Position numbers and translations under genes: made by a program. Below are positions 56,751 to 63,783 of a stretch of 64,000 nucleotides of DNA, one piece after another. Under the pieces are notes generated by a model that ran no database searches, was not told the origin of the DNA, and saw nothing but the letters and a program-made list of their open reading frames with translations. The stretch lies in assembly GCF_026967795.1 (NCBI RefSeq), contig NZ_JAPVBH010000001.1:372001-436000 (forward strand), given 5' to 3'. How positions within the stretch are numbered: the stretch's first letter is position 1; every line of letters starts with the position of its first letter. Source of the DNA: Modestobacter sp. VKM Ac-2986 (GTDB taxonomy: Bacteria; Actinomycetota; Actinomycetes; Mycobacteriales; Geodermatophilaceae).

Positions 56751-56833
56751 GCCAGCACCTCGGCCGGCGAGCGCCAGCGAGTCGGCGAGTGAGCATCGCA
56801 GCGAGCGCCGGCGAGCGAGGAGCGGAGCGATGA
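56747..56833 (+). CDS. 28-codon ORF in the tldD-tldE junction, repeat-derived
   Basis: ATG 56747 overlaps the tldD stop and the TGA at 56831-56833 overlaps the tldE ATG (56830). The product is Arg/Ala/Ser-rich (MSQHLGRRAPASRR...GERGAER). It is made almost entirely of a repeat with two imperfect CGAGCGCCRGCGAG copies (56768, 56802). The bases GCGATGAGC recur at both edges (56744-56752 and 56827-56835), as after an insertion or tandem duplication. Its importance is probably to keep ribosomes coupled rather than the peptide itself. Confidence 0.5.
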   Translation: MSQHLGRRAPASRRVSIAASAGERGAER

Positions 56834-58218
56834 GCAACATCAGCCCGCAGAAGATCGTCGAGCAGGCGCTGGCGGCCTCGACCGTCGACGGCCAGGTCGT
56901 CTACGTCACCGACAGCTCCGAGGCCAACCTCCGCTGGGCGAGCAACAGCCTGACCACCAACGGCGCGATGCGCTCGCGCCAGGTCGTGGTGGTCTCCTTC
57001 GTCGACACCGGCTCCGGCACGGCGGTCGGCACGGTCGCCCGCACCGGGACGCCGGACGTCGCCGAGCTGGTGGCCGCCAGCGAGCAGGCCGCCCGCGACG
57101 CCGGCCCCGCCGAGGACGCCATGCCGCTGCTCACCGAGGCGCCGGCCGGGTCGGGGGACTGGGACGCCCCCGCGGCGACCACCTCGATCGACGTCTTCGC
57201 CGACTTCGCCCCCGCGCTGGGTGAGGCCTTCGGCGAGGCCCGTGACCGCGGCGAGCTGCTGTTCGGGTTCGCCGAGCACCAGCTGGCCAGCACCTGGCTG
57301 GGCACCTCGACCGGCCTGCGGCTGCGGCACGACCAGCCCACCGGCCGGGTCGAGCTCAACGGCAAGAGCGCCGACTTCTCCCGCTCGGTGTGGGCCGGGG
57401 TGGGCACGCGCGACTTCACCGACGTCTCGGTGGCCGACCTGGCCGCCGAGGTCGCGCAGAAGCTGGCCTGGTCGGCCAACCGCATCGACCTCCCCGCGGG
57501 CCGGTACGAGACGCTGCTGCCGCCGTCCACGGTCAGCGACCTGATGATCGTCGCCTACTGGGCGATGGAGGCCCGGGACGCCGACGAGGGCCGCAGCGTC
57601 TACGCCAAGGCCGGCGGCGGCAACCGGATCGGCGACCGGCTGGCCACGCTGCCGCTGACCCTGCGCAGCGACCCGCACGCCCCCGGGCTGGAGACCTCGC
57701 CGTTCCAGGTGGTCGGCGGCTCCTCGGGCAGCGCGTCGGTGTTCGACAACGGCATGGCCACCCCGGCCGTCGACTGGATCTCCGGCGGCGTGCTGACCAA
57801 CCTGGTGCGCCCGCGCTCCTGGGCGGAGAAGCAGGGCGCCCCGGCCGTGGCGGCCCTGGACAACCTGGTCCTCGAGGACCCCACGGCCACCGCGACGACG
57901 GCGGAGATGATCGCCCGCACCGAGCGCGGCCTGCTGCTGACCACGCTCTGGTACATCCGCGAGGTCGACCCGCAGACCCTGCTGGTCACCGGCCTCACCC
58001 GCGACGGCGTGTTCCTGATCGAGGACGGCGAGGTCGTCGGGGCGGTGAACAACTTCCGGTTCAACGAGTCCCCGGTCGACCTGCTCTCCCGCGCCACCGA
58101 GGCCAGCGTCACGGAGCGGACCCTGCCCCGGGAGTGGAACGACTGGTTCACCCGCGCCGCGATGCCGATGCTGCGCATCCCGGACTTCAACATGAGCTCC
58201 GTCAGCCCCGCCAGCTGA
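56830..58218 (+). CDS. tldE: TldE/PmbA metalloprotease subunit
   Basis: A 462-residue PmbA/TldE protein: SSEANLRWASNSLTTNGAMRSRQVVVVSF, AGVGTRDFTDVSVADLAAEVAQKLAW, YETLLPPSTVSDLMIVAYW, and AVNNFRFNESPVDLLSRATEAS near the C-terminus. It lacks the HExxH of TldD, as expected for the non-catalytic partner. ATG 56830. The stop codon lies within a 14 bp direct repeat, so the last codons may be repeat-derived. Confidence 0.92.
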   Translation: MSNISPQKIVEQALAASTVDGQVVYVTDSSEANLRWASNSLTTNGAMRSRQVVVVSFVDTGSGTAVGTVARTGTPDVAELVAASEQAARDAGPAEDAMPLLTEAPAGSGDWDAPAATTSIDVFADFAPALGEAFGEARDRGELLFGFAEHQLASTWLGTSTGLRLRHDQPTGRVELNGKSADFSRSVWAGVGTRDFTDVSVADLAAEVAQKLAWSANRIDLPAGRYETLLPPSTVSDLMIVAYWAMEARDADEGRSVYAKAGGGNRIGDRLATLPLTLRSDPHAPGLETSPFQVVGGSSGSASVFDNGMATPAVDWISGGVLTNLVRPRSWAEKQGAPAVAALDNLVLEDPTATATTAEMIARTERGLLLTTLWYIREVDPQTLLVTGLTRDGVFLIEDGEVVGAVNNFRFNESPVDLLSRATEASVTERTLPREWNDWFTRAAMPMLRIPDFNMSSVSPAS

Positions 58219-58311
58219 CGCCCCCTGTGAGGGGCGCCAGCTGACGCCCTTGAAGACGAAAGTGGCCACTTTCGCCCCCAGGGGCGGGGCCATGTTCGCG
58301 GACATGGCCCC
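58210..58311. repeat. Composite repeat region after tldE
   Basis: Three elements in about 100 bases. GCCAGCTGACGCCC occurs twice (58210-58223, 58236-58249) around the tldE stop. A perfect 18 bp palindrome CGAAAGTGGCCACTTTCG lies near 58257-58274. A hairpin with GGGGCCATGT and ACATGGCCCC spans 58286-58311; its core is shared with the hairpin at 63758. The region also separates tldE from the convergent small gene and may terminate both. Confidence 0.65.
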
Positions 58312-58319
58312 CGGGTGGG

Positions 58320-58544
58320 TCAGTCGGCGGGGTGGACCTCGGTGGGGTCCGGGGTCCGGAACGGGGTGTCGGACCCACGGTCGGCAACGGGGGACTCCGC
58401 GCCGGTCTGCTCCGGGCGGTCGGGCTCCTCGCCGCCGATCCCGAAGCCCTCGGCGGGCGGCGGGGCGCCGTTGCCGGCGTCAGCGGCGGGGATGCCGTCG
58501 TCGGTGCTGGGCTGGACCGGGTCGAACGGTGCGCTCATGGACAT
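58320..58544 (-). CDS. Small Pro/Asp-rich hypothetical protein
   Basis: A 74-residue, disordered-looking protein (MSMSAPFDPVQPSTDDG, EEPDRPEQTGAESP, DPTEVHPAD) without cysteine or membrane segment. GC3 bias favours this frame. ATG 58544 or 58538 could be the start; neither has a clear ribosome site. I do not recognise it. Confidence 0.5.
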   Translation of the reverse strand: MSMSAPFDPVQPSTDDGIPAADAGNGAPPPAEGFGIGGEEPDRPEQTGAESPVADRGSDTPFRTPDPTEVHPAD

Positions 58545-58601
58545 GGCCAGCCCCTACCCCGGCCGGCCGCGGGACTCACGCACGGCCGACCGGGAGCGGG
58601 G

Positions 58602-59180
58602 TCAGGCGCCGGCGTGCTCGCCGAGGTCGCTGGCGGCGAGCTGGTCGTCGGCGGTGGGCACTGCTGCCGCCTTGACCGCCTGGTTGCGCCGGACGACGAG
58701 GGCGACGGCGGCCCCGCCCAGGGCGGTCAGCGCCGTCGTGGCCATCCACGGGCGGTTGAGCCGGTCGCCCAGGACCTCGTCCAGGGAGTACCGCCCCGGG
58801 CCGGCGATCGACAGCGCTGCGCCGGCCAGGCCCAGGAGGGCGGTGTACTCGAAGCCGCCCTCGGTGGCGAAGAACCCGCCGTCCTTGTGCACCGCGCCGG
58901 CGGCGATCATCGTCGAGGTGGCTGCGGCACCGGCCACCGGCGTGGCCAGACCGGCCGCGAGCAGCGCGCCGCCGGCGGCCTCGCCGAGCCCGGCGAGCAC
59001 GGCACTGGTCTTCGCCGGCTGGAAGCCCATCGCGGTCATCGCGCCGGTGGTGCCGGCGATGCCGTGGCCACCGAACCAGCCGAACAGCTTCTGGGCGCCG
59101 TGGGCGAACAGCGTGCCGCCCAGGCCGACGCGCAGGGCCAGCAGGCCGACGTCCTGGCGCGTGGTCGTCTTCGTGCTCAT
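58602..59180 (-). CDS. DoxX family membrane protein
   Basis: A 192-residue protein: LLALRVGLGGTLFAHGAQKLFGWFGGHG is the DoxX signature, followed by GFQPAKTSAVLAGLGEAAGGALLAAGLATPVAGAAATSTM and two more helices. DoxX proteins are small quinone-related membrane proteins, some linked to redox defence. A 45-residue hydrophilic tail is an addition. ATG 59180 follows GAGGAGCACCCC. Divergent from the riboswitch-glyA unit. Confidence 0.87.
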   Translation of the reverse strand: MSTKTTTRQDVGLLALRVGLGGTLFAHGAQKLFGWFGGHGIAGTTGAMTAMGFQPAKTSAVLAGLGEAAGGALLAAGLATPVAGAAATSTMIAAGAVHKDGGFFATEGGFEYTALLGLAGAALSIAGPGRYSLDEVLGDRLNRPWMATTALTALGGAAVALVVRRNQAVKAAAVPTADDQLAASDLGEHAGA

Positions 59181-59463
59181 GGGGTGCTCCTCGTCCGTGG
59201 GGTGGGGGCGCCAGCGGCCCGCGACAGTGGGGGCCCGGCCGGCGCGCTGCCCGGTCCCCCGACGGTAGGGCGCGATTGAGAGGTCAACCATCCGGCGTGG
59301 TCCGTCGCACGGCCCACGGGCGCCTGGGCTGCACGGACGTCCCGACACCGTGACCGATCGCACGCCGCTGCGCACTCGTCGGGGTCTGATCCGGGTCGTG
59401 GACGCCGATCAGTGCGCACTGGGGGACCTGGTGCGTCGCCGCCGGCCCGGTTAACCTCGGGGT
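59181..59463. other. DoxX-glyA intergenic region upstream of the riboswitch
   Basis: About 280 bases between the divergent doxX start and the aptamer. It must hold both promoters. I see no clear -35/-10 pair. A stray CGCCTGGGCT at 59321-59330 copies the aptamer's 3' motif but has no matching 5' half. Otherwise nothing recognisable. Confidence 0.4.
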
Positions 59464-59547
59464 GGGCCGTGACTGGCGCATCGCAGGTGGGATCGACCAC
59501 CGGGGAGCGGCCCCGTCGACCTGACGTCTGCCGCGCGCCTGGGCTCC
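59464..59547 (+). ncRNA. ZTP (pfl motif) riboswitch in the glyA leader
   Basis: The sequence fits the ZTP aptamer: stem strand GGGCC, then CGTGACTGGCG (59468-59478), GGTGGGATC...ACCACCGGGGAGCGGCCC (59486-59512), a variable linker, and the 3' hairpin strand CGCGCCTGGGCTCC (59534-59547). ZTP/ZMP accumulates when 10-formyl-tetrahydrofolate is short, and this class commonly controls glyA, purH and folD. Downstream, GGGCTCC (59541-59547) can pair with GGAGCCC (59560-59566), which contains part of the ribosome site, so control is probably at translation initiation. Confidence 0.88.
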
Positions 59548-59568
59548 CGTTCGACCTGAGGAGCCCCC

Positions 59569-61002
59569 GTGACCAGCACCGTCACCCGCGAGACCGCCGC
59601 CTTCACCAGCGCCCTGGACGTCATCGCCCAGGTCGAGCCGGCCGTCGCCGCCGCCATCGGTCAGGAGCTCGCCGACCAGCGCTCCAGCCTCAAGCTGATC
59701 GCCAGCGAGAACTACGCCTCGCCCGCCGTCCTGCTCGCGATGGGCAACTGGTTCAGCGACAAGTACGCCGAGGGCACGCCCGGACGGCGGTTCTACGCCG
59801 CCTGCCAGAACGTCGACACCGTCGAGCGGCTGGCCGCCGACCACGCCCGCGCGCTGTTCGGCGCCGACCACGCCTATGTCCAGCCGCACTCGGGGATCGA
59901 CGCCAACCTGGTCGCCTTCTGGTCGATCCTGGCCCACCGGGTGGAGACCCCGGCGCTGGCCGGGGCCGGGGTGAAGAACGTCGACGCGCTCAGCGAGGCC
60001 GACTGGGCCCAGCTGCGCCGGGCGCTGGGCGACCAGCGGATGCTCGGCATGAGCCTGGACGCCGGCGGCCACCTCACCCACGGCTTCCGGCCCAACATCT
60101 CCGGGAAGATGTTCGAGCAGTCCAGCTACGGCACCGACCCGGCGACCGGCCTCATCGACTACGCCGCGCTGCGCGAGCGGGCGCGGGAGTTCAAGCCGCT
60201 GATCCTGGTCGCCGGTTACTCGGCCTACCCGCGGCGGGTCGACTTCGCCGCGATGCGCGAGATCGCCGACGAGGTGGGCGCCACGCTGCTGGTCGACATG
60301 GCCCACTTCGCCGGGCTGGTCGCGGGCGGGGTGCTCACCGGCGACTTCGACCCGGTGCCGCACGCCGACGTCGTCACGACCACCACGCACAAGTCGCTGC
60401 GCGGACCGCGCGGCGGGATGGTGCTGTGCACCGAGGAGTACGCCCCCTCGGTCGACCGCGGCTGCCCGATGGTGCTGGGCGGCCCGCTGCCCAACGTCAT
60501 GGCGGCCAAGGCCGTGGCGCTCGCGGAGGCGCGGCGTCCGGAGTTCGCCGACTACGCGCAGCAGATCGTGGCCAACGCCCGGGCGCTGGCCGACCAGCTG
60601 CTGCGGCGCGGCGCCCGGCTGGTCACCGGGGGCACCGACAACCACCTGGTGCTGGCCGACGTGGGCGCCTACGGGCTCACCGGTCGGCAGGCCGAGGCGG
60701 CGCTGCTGGACGCCGGCCTGGTCACCAACCGCAACTCGGTGCCGGCCGACCCGAACGGCCCCTGGTACACCTCCGGCATCCGGCTGGGCACCCCCGCGCT
60801 GACCACCCGCGGCCTGCGCGAGGCCGAGCTGGCCGAGGTCGGCGACCTGATGGTCGACGTCCTGAGCAACACCCGGGCCGAGGGCGACTCGAAGGTCAAG
60901 TACCGGCTCGACCCGGCCGTCGCCGAGCGGGTGCGCGCCCGCGCTGCCGAGCTGGTCGACGCCCACCCGCTCTACCCCGAGGTCGAGCTCGACCTGGCCT
61001 GA
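59569..61002 (+). CDS. glyA: Glycine hydroxymethyltransferase (serine hydroxymethyltransferase)
   Basis: A 477-residue PLP enzyme converting serine and tetrahydrofolate to glycine and 5,10-methylene-[23 protein letters not shown] is the family start, and the PLP lysine is in [16 protein letters not shown] near residue 275. [16 protein letters not shown] closes the fold. It has an insertion around residues 125-165 ([21 protein letters not shown]) seen in the longer actinobacterial SHMT type. GTG 59569 with GAGGAG 6 bases upstream, the sequence sequestered by the ZTP riboswitch. Confidence 0.93.
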   Translation: MTSTVTRETAAFTSALDVIAQVEPAVAAAIGQELADQRSSLKLIASENYASPAVLLAMGNWFSDKYAEGTPGRRFYAACQNVDTVERLAADHARALFGADHAYVQPHSGIDANLVAFWSILAHRVETPALAGAGVKNVDALSEADWAQLRRALGDQRMLGMSLDAGGHLTHGFRPNISGKMFEQSSYGTDPATGLIDYAALRERAREFKPLILVAGYSAYPRRVDFAAMREIADEVGATLLVDMAHFAGLVAGGVLTGDFDPVPHADVVTTTTHKSLRGPRGGMVLCTEEYAPSVDRGCPMVLGGPLPNVMAAKAVALAEARRPEFADYAQQIVANARALADQLLRRGARLVTGGTDNHLVLADVGAYGLTGRQAEAALLDAGLVTNRNSVPADPNGPWYTSGIRLGTPALTTRGLREAELAEVGDLMVDVLSNTRAEGDSKVKYRLDPAVAERVRARAAELVDAHPLYPEVELDLA

Positions 61003-61012
61003 CGCACCGACC

Positions 61013-61059
61013 GTGCGCCCAGCGGGGTCCTGACGACTCGCGGACCCCGCTGAGCGCAC
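61013..61059. terminator. Long hairpin terminator after glyA
   Basis: GTGCGCCCAGCGGGGTCC pairs with GGACCCCGCTGAGCGCAC (17 of 18 positions) around 11 bases, starting 10 bases after the glyA stop. Confidence 0.75.
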
Positions 61060-61084
61060 ACTCGCGGACCCGGGCCTCGCCGTC

Positions 61085-61131
61085 GTGCGCTCGTGGCCGT
61101 CTCACCCCGCGGGAGGCGGCCATGAGCGCAC
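61085..61131. repeat. Second hairpin with GAGCGCAC ends
   Basis: GTGCGCTCGTGGCCG pairs with CGGCCATGAGCGCAC (14 of 15) around 17 bases. It shares the GTGCGC...GAGCGCAC ends with the preceding terminator, and TGAGCGCACA followed by TCGCGGACC-like sequence is repeated after each, so the two look like tandem members of one repeat family. The rest of this 254-base gap shows nothing else. Confidence 0.55.
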
Positions 61132-61256
61132 ATCCGCGACCCCGTGCGGACTCGGCCACGCGGCGGAAACCGGGGAGGGCCGTGGTGCGGCCTTCGTAAC
61201 GGCATCTCGTTCCGGACGTCACCACGGCGACACGCGCGCCCAGCACCGTTCTCGCC

Positions 61257-62096
61257 ATGACGACGAGGGCCCCGCGGCTGGTGCACGACGCGCACCGGCA
61301 CCTCGGCGTGCTCCCCGCGTTCCCCTTCTACGGCGGCCCGCCGGTCAACCCCGACACCACCGCGCGCGCCACGATCGACGAGCTGATCGCCGACCTGGAC
61401 GCCGAGGGCACCGAGCGTGCGCTGGTCATCCCCAACTACGGCGTCCCGGACCCGACGGCGTCCTTCGCGCTCAACGAGCTGGTCGTCGAGGCGGCCCAGC
61501 GCGACGACCGCATCGTGGCCGGGCTGTGGACCAGCCCCCGCCCGCAGGACGCCGTCGCCACCGAGAAGGCGCTCGCGCTCGCCGGTGAGGACGGCGTCGC
61601 CGCGCTCAAGCTGTCCTTCCTGCTCGGCGGCGGCGTCGACGACCCGGGCTGCCTCCCCCAGCTCGACGTGATCTTCGGCGCAGCACGGGATCACGGCCTG
61701 GTCGTGCACGTGCACACCAGCCCCGGTGCGGCCAGCGACCTGGACCAGGTCGGCAAGCTGGTCGACCGCTACGCCGACGACGTCGCCGTCCACCTGGTGC
61801 ACATGGGCGGCGGGATGAGCGGCCACATCAAGCTCATCGGCTCCCTCTTCTTCGACTGGGTGGCCGCCGGCAAGCGCGTCTACACCGACACCAGCTGGGC
61901 CATCGGCTTCGCCCCGCGCTGGTTCGCCACCGAGATCGAGCGCCGCGGCGTCGGTGCCGACCGGGTGCTGTTCGCCTCCGACCAGCCCTGGGGCGACTTC
62001 GCCGGCGAGCACGCCCGCCTGCTCGCGGCCACCGGCGGCAGCGAGCTCACCGACCTGTTCTTCCGCCGCAACTTCGAGTCCCTGCACGGCTTCTGA
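61257..62096 (+). CDS. Amidohydrolase-2 family protein at the head of a Nit1C-like cluster
   Basis: A 279-residue TIM-barrel metal hydrolase: HxH in LVHDAHRHLG, Lys in AALKLSFLLGGG, metal His in LVVHVHTSPG and VHLVHMGGGMSGH, catalytic Asp in VLFASDQPWGDFAGEHARLL. Such proteins hydrolyse amides or lactones, or decarboxylate. It sits 19 bases before the MSMEG_0572-like gene, so it is in the cluster operon. Nit1C clusters normally carry a nitrilase next to these partners; an amidohydrolase here may provide an equivalent or complementary hydrolysis. Function inferred from context only. Confidence 0.82.
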   Translation: MTTRAPRLVHDAHRHLGVLPAFPFYGGPPVNPDTTARATIDELIADLDAEGTERALVIPNYGVPDPTASFALNELVVEAAQRDDRIVAGLWTSPRPQDAVATEKALALAGEDGVAALKLSFLLGGGVDDPGCLPQLDVIFGAARDHGLVVHVHTSPGAASDLDQVGKLVDRYADDVAVHLVHMGGGMSGHIKLIGSLFFDWVAAGKRVYTDTSWAIGFAPRWFATEIERRGVGADRVLFASDQPWGDFAGEHARLLAATGGSELTDLFFRRNFESLHGF

Positions 62097-62115
62097 CACC
62101 CACCGGAGGATCACG

Positions 62116-62673
62116 ATGACCACGACCCTGCCCGCCACCACCGGCACCCCGCTGATCAGCGACGCGGACCTCAAGGCCGCCCAGGACACCAGCAAGGGCG
62201 AGATCGCGCACCCCTCGCTGCCCAAGGGCAGCAACATCTACGGCTCGACCAAGATCTTCCCCGACTACCAGGCCGGCGAGGGCGAGTCCTACTTCACGCT
62301 CGTGCACGGCATCGCGCACGAGTCCTCGGTCGCCTTCGTGGCCTGCCTGCAGGCGCTGCGCGCACTCCGCAAGGGCTACGAGTCGGTCCTGTACTTCTAC
62401 GGCCCCGGTGCCATGAACGCGATGGCCACCCGCGGCTTCCCGACGACCGGCGACTCCGGCTTCCCGGGCGAGCAGAACATCAACAACCAGATCGAGCGCT
62501 TCATCGAGGAGGGCGGCACGGTCTACGTCTGCCGCTTCGGGCTCAGCCTGCACGGCCTCCGCGAGGAGGACCTCATCGCCGGCACCATCCCCTGCCACCC
62601 CCTCGACGTGCAGGACGCGCTCATCCACTACGCCCGCAAGGGCGCCATCATCAACTCGACCTACAACCTCTGA
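62116..62673 (+). CDS. MSMEG_0572/Sll0783 family nitrogen starvation response protein
   Basis: A 185-residue protein with SLPKGSNIYGSTKIFPDYQAGEGESYFTLVHGIAHESSVAFVACLQALRALRKG split over its first half, then FYGPGAMNAMATRGFPTTGDSGFPGEQNINNQI and a conserved VYVCRFGLSLHGL. This is the marker gene of the Nit1C cluster, induced by nitrogen starvation in cyanobacteria and linked to cyanide/nitrile assimilation in pseudomonads. The fold resembles DsrE-like proteins; biochemistry is unknown. The radical SAM gene follows after 10 bases. Confidence 0.9.
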   Translation: MTTTLPATTGTPLISDADLKAAQDTSKGEIAHPSLPKGSNIYGSTKIFPDYQAGEGESYFTLVHGIAHESSVAFVACLQALRALRKGYESVLYFYGPGAMNAMATRGFPTTGDSGFPGEQNINNQIERFIEEGGTVYVCRFGLSLHGLREEDLIAGTIPCHPLDVQDALIHYARKGAIINSTYNL

Positions 62674-62683
62674 TCCCGCCGTC

Positions 62684-63757
62684 ATGACCCAGACGCCGAC
62701 GAGAGCGTCGACCCGGGTGGACGTCGCGATCCTCGGCGTCCGGGTCGACGCGCAGGTGACCCGCCGGGCGGGTGCGGGCCCCAGCGACGACGGGCACGTG
62801 CTGCTCGGCGGGCACGGCGCGGCACTGCCGCTCAACCCCGACTCCCCGTACTCGATCAGCGGCGGCCGGCTGCTGCTGGACGGCGCCGACCTCGGGCTCG
62901 AGGCCACGCCGATCGACCGGCCACGCTTCTACGACCTGACCACCGCCGACGGCGTGCCCTACGAGAAGCTCGCCCGCCTGCACGGGCGTGACGTGCTGGC
63001 CACCACCGTCGTGCAGACCTGCATCCGGTACGCCGAGGCCGACCGCTGCCGGTTCTGCGCCATCGAGGCCTCACTCGCCGCGGGCTCCACCACCGCGGTC
63101 AAGACCCCGGCCCAGCTGGCCGAGGTGGCCGAGGCCGCGGTCCGGCTCGACGGCGTCCGGCAGATGGTCATGACGACCGGGACGACGAACGGCCGGGACC
63201 GCGGCGCCCGGCACCTCGCCCGCTGCGTGCGGGCGATCACCGCGGCGGTGCCGGGGCTCCCGATCCAGGTGCAGTGCGAGCCACCCGCACCCGAGGACCT
63301 CGACGCGATCACCGAGCTCAAGGAGGCCGGCGCCACCGCGATCGGCATCCACGTCGAGTCGCTGGACGACGCCGTCCGGGCGCGCTGGATGCCGGGCAAG
63401 GCCAGCGTGCCGATGAGCCAGTACCGCGCGGCGTGGGCCGAGGCGGTGCGGGTGTTCGGCCGCAACCGGGTCTCGACCTACCTGCTGGTCGGGCTGGGGG
63501 AGGACCCCGACGAGCTGGTCGCCGGCGCCCTCGAGCTGGCCGAGGCCGGCGTCTACCCCTTCGTCGTCCCGTACCGCCCGCTGGCCGGCACCCTCGCCGT
63601 CGCCGACGGGGTCGGTGCCCCGGACCCCGCGGTGCTGCAGGACGTGACCGACCGGGTAGCCGCCGGCCTGCGTCGGCTGGACATGCGCGGCGCCGACCAG
63701 GGCGCCGGCTGCGCGGCCTGCGGCGCGTGCAGCGCGCTCCAGTCGGCCGGGGCCTGA
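62684..63757 (+). CDS. MSMEG_0568 family radical SAM protein
   Basis: A 357-residue radical SAM enzyme. The Fe-S motif is TCIRYAEADRCRFCAIEAS (about residues 111-130): C-x8-C-x2-C instead of the canonical C-x3-C-x2-C, as in this family. A second Cys cluster, GCAACGACS (C-x2-C-x2-C), lies at the C-terminus and may hold another metal site. It shares the Nit1C cluster with the 0572-like and GNAT genes. The reaction is unknown; it presumably modifies a small molecule through a 5'-deoxyadenosyl radical. Confidence 0.9.
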   Translation: MTQTPTRASTRVDVAILGVRVDAQVTRRAGAGPSDDGHVLLGGHGAALPLNPDSPYSISGGRLLLDGADLGLEATPIDRPRFYDLTTADGVPYEKLARLHGRDVLATTVVQTCIRYAEADRCRFCAIEASLAAGSTTAVKTPAQLAEVAEAAVRLDGVRQMVMTTGTTNGRDRGARHLARCVRAITAAVPGLPIQVQCEPPAPEDLDAITELKEAGATAIGIHVESLDDAVRARWMPGKASVPMSQYRAAWAEAVRVFGRNRVSTYLLVGLGEDPDELVAGALELAEAGVYPFVVPYRPLAGTLAVADGVGAPDPAVLQDVTDRVAAGLRRLDMRGADQGAGCAACGACSALQSAGA

Positions 63758-63783
63758 GCGGCCGTGTTGGCGAACATGGCCGC
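63758..63783. repeat. GGCCATGTTCGC-type hairpin overlapping the GNAT start codon
   Basis: GCGGCCGTGTT pairs with AACATGGCCGC (one G-T wobble) around GGCG. It begins on the base after the radical SAM stop, and its right arm contains the ATG at 63776. The reverse complement matches the hairpin at 58288-58309 in 18 of 22 positions. It could hide the start codon of the next gene in the mRNA. Confidence 0.6.

Noticed and set aside
53532-56840. A 1102-codon minus-strand open frame opposite the antiporter and tldD
   Set aside because: Same shadow effect; low-complexity product, no start context, and well-supported genes on the other strand.
59321-59330. A second CGCCTGGGCT, identical to the ZTP aptamer 3' motif, upstream of the riboswitch
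   Set aside because: There is no GTGACTGGC or GGGGAGCG half nearby and it lies upstream of the real aptamer, so a tandem riboswitch is not supported.
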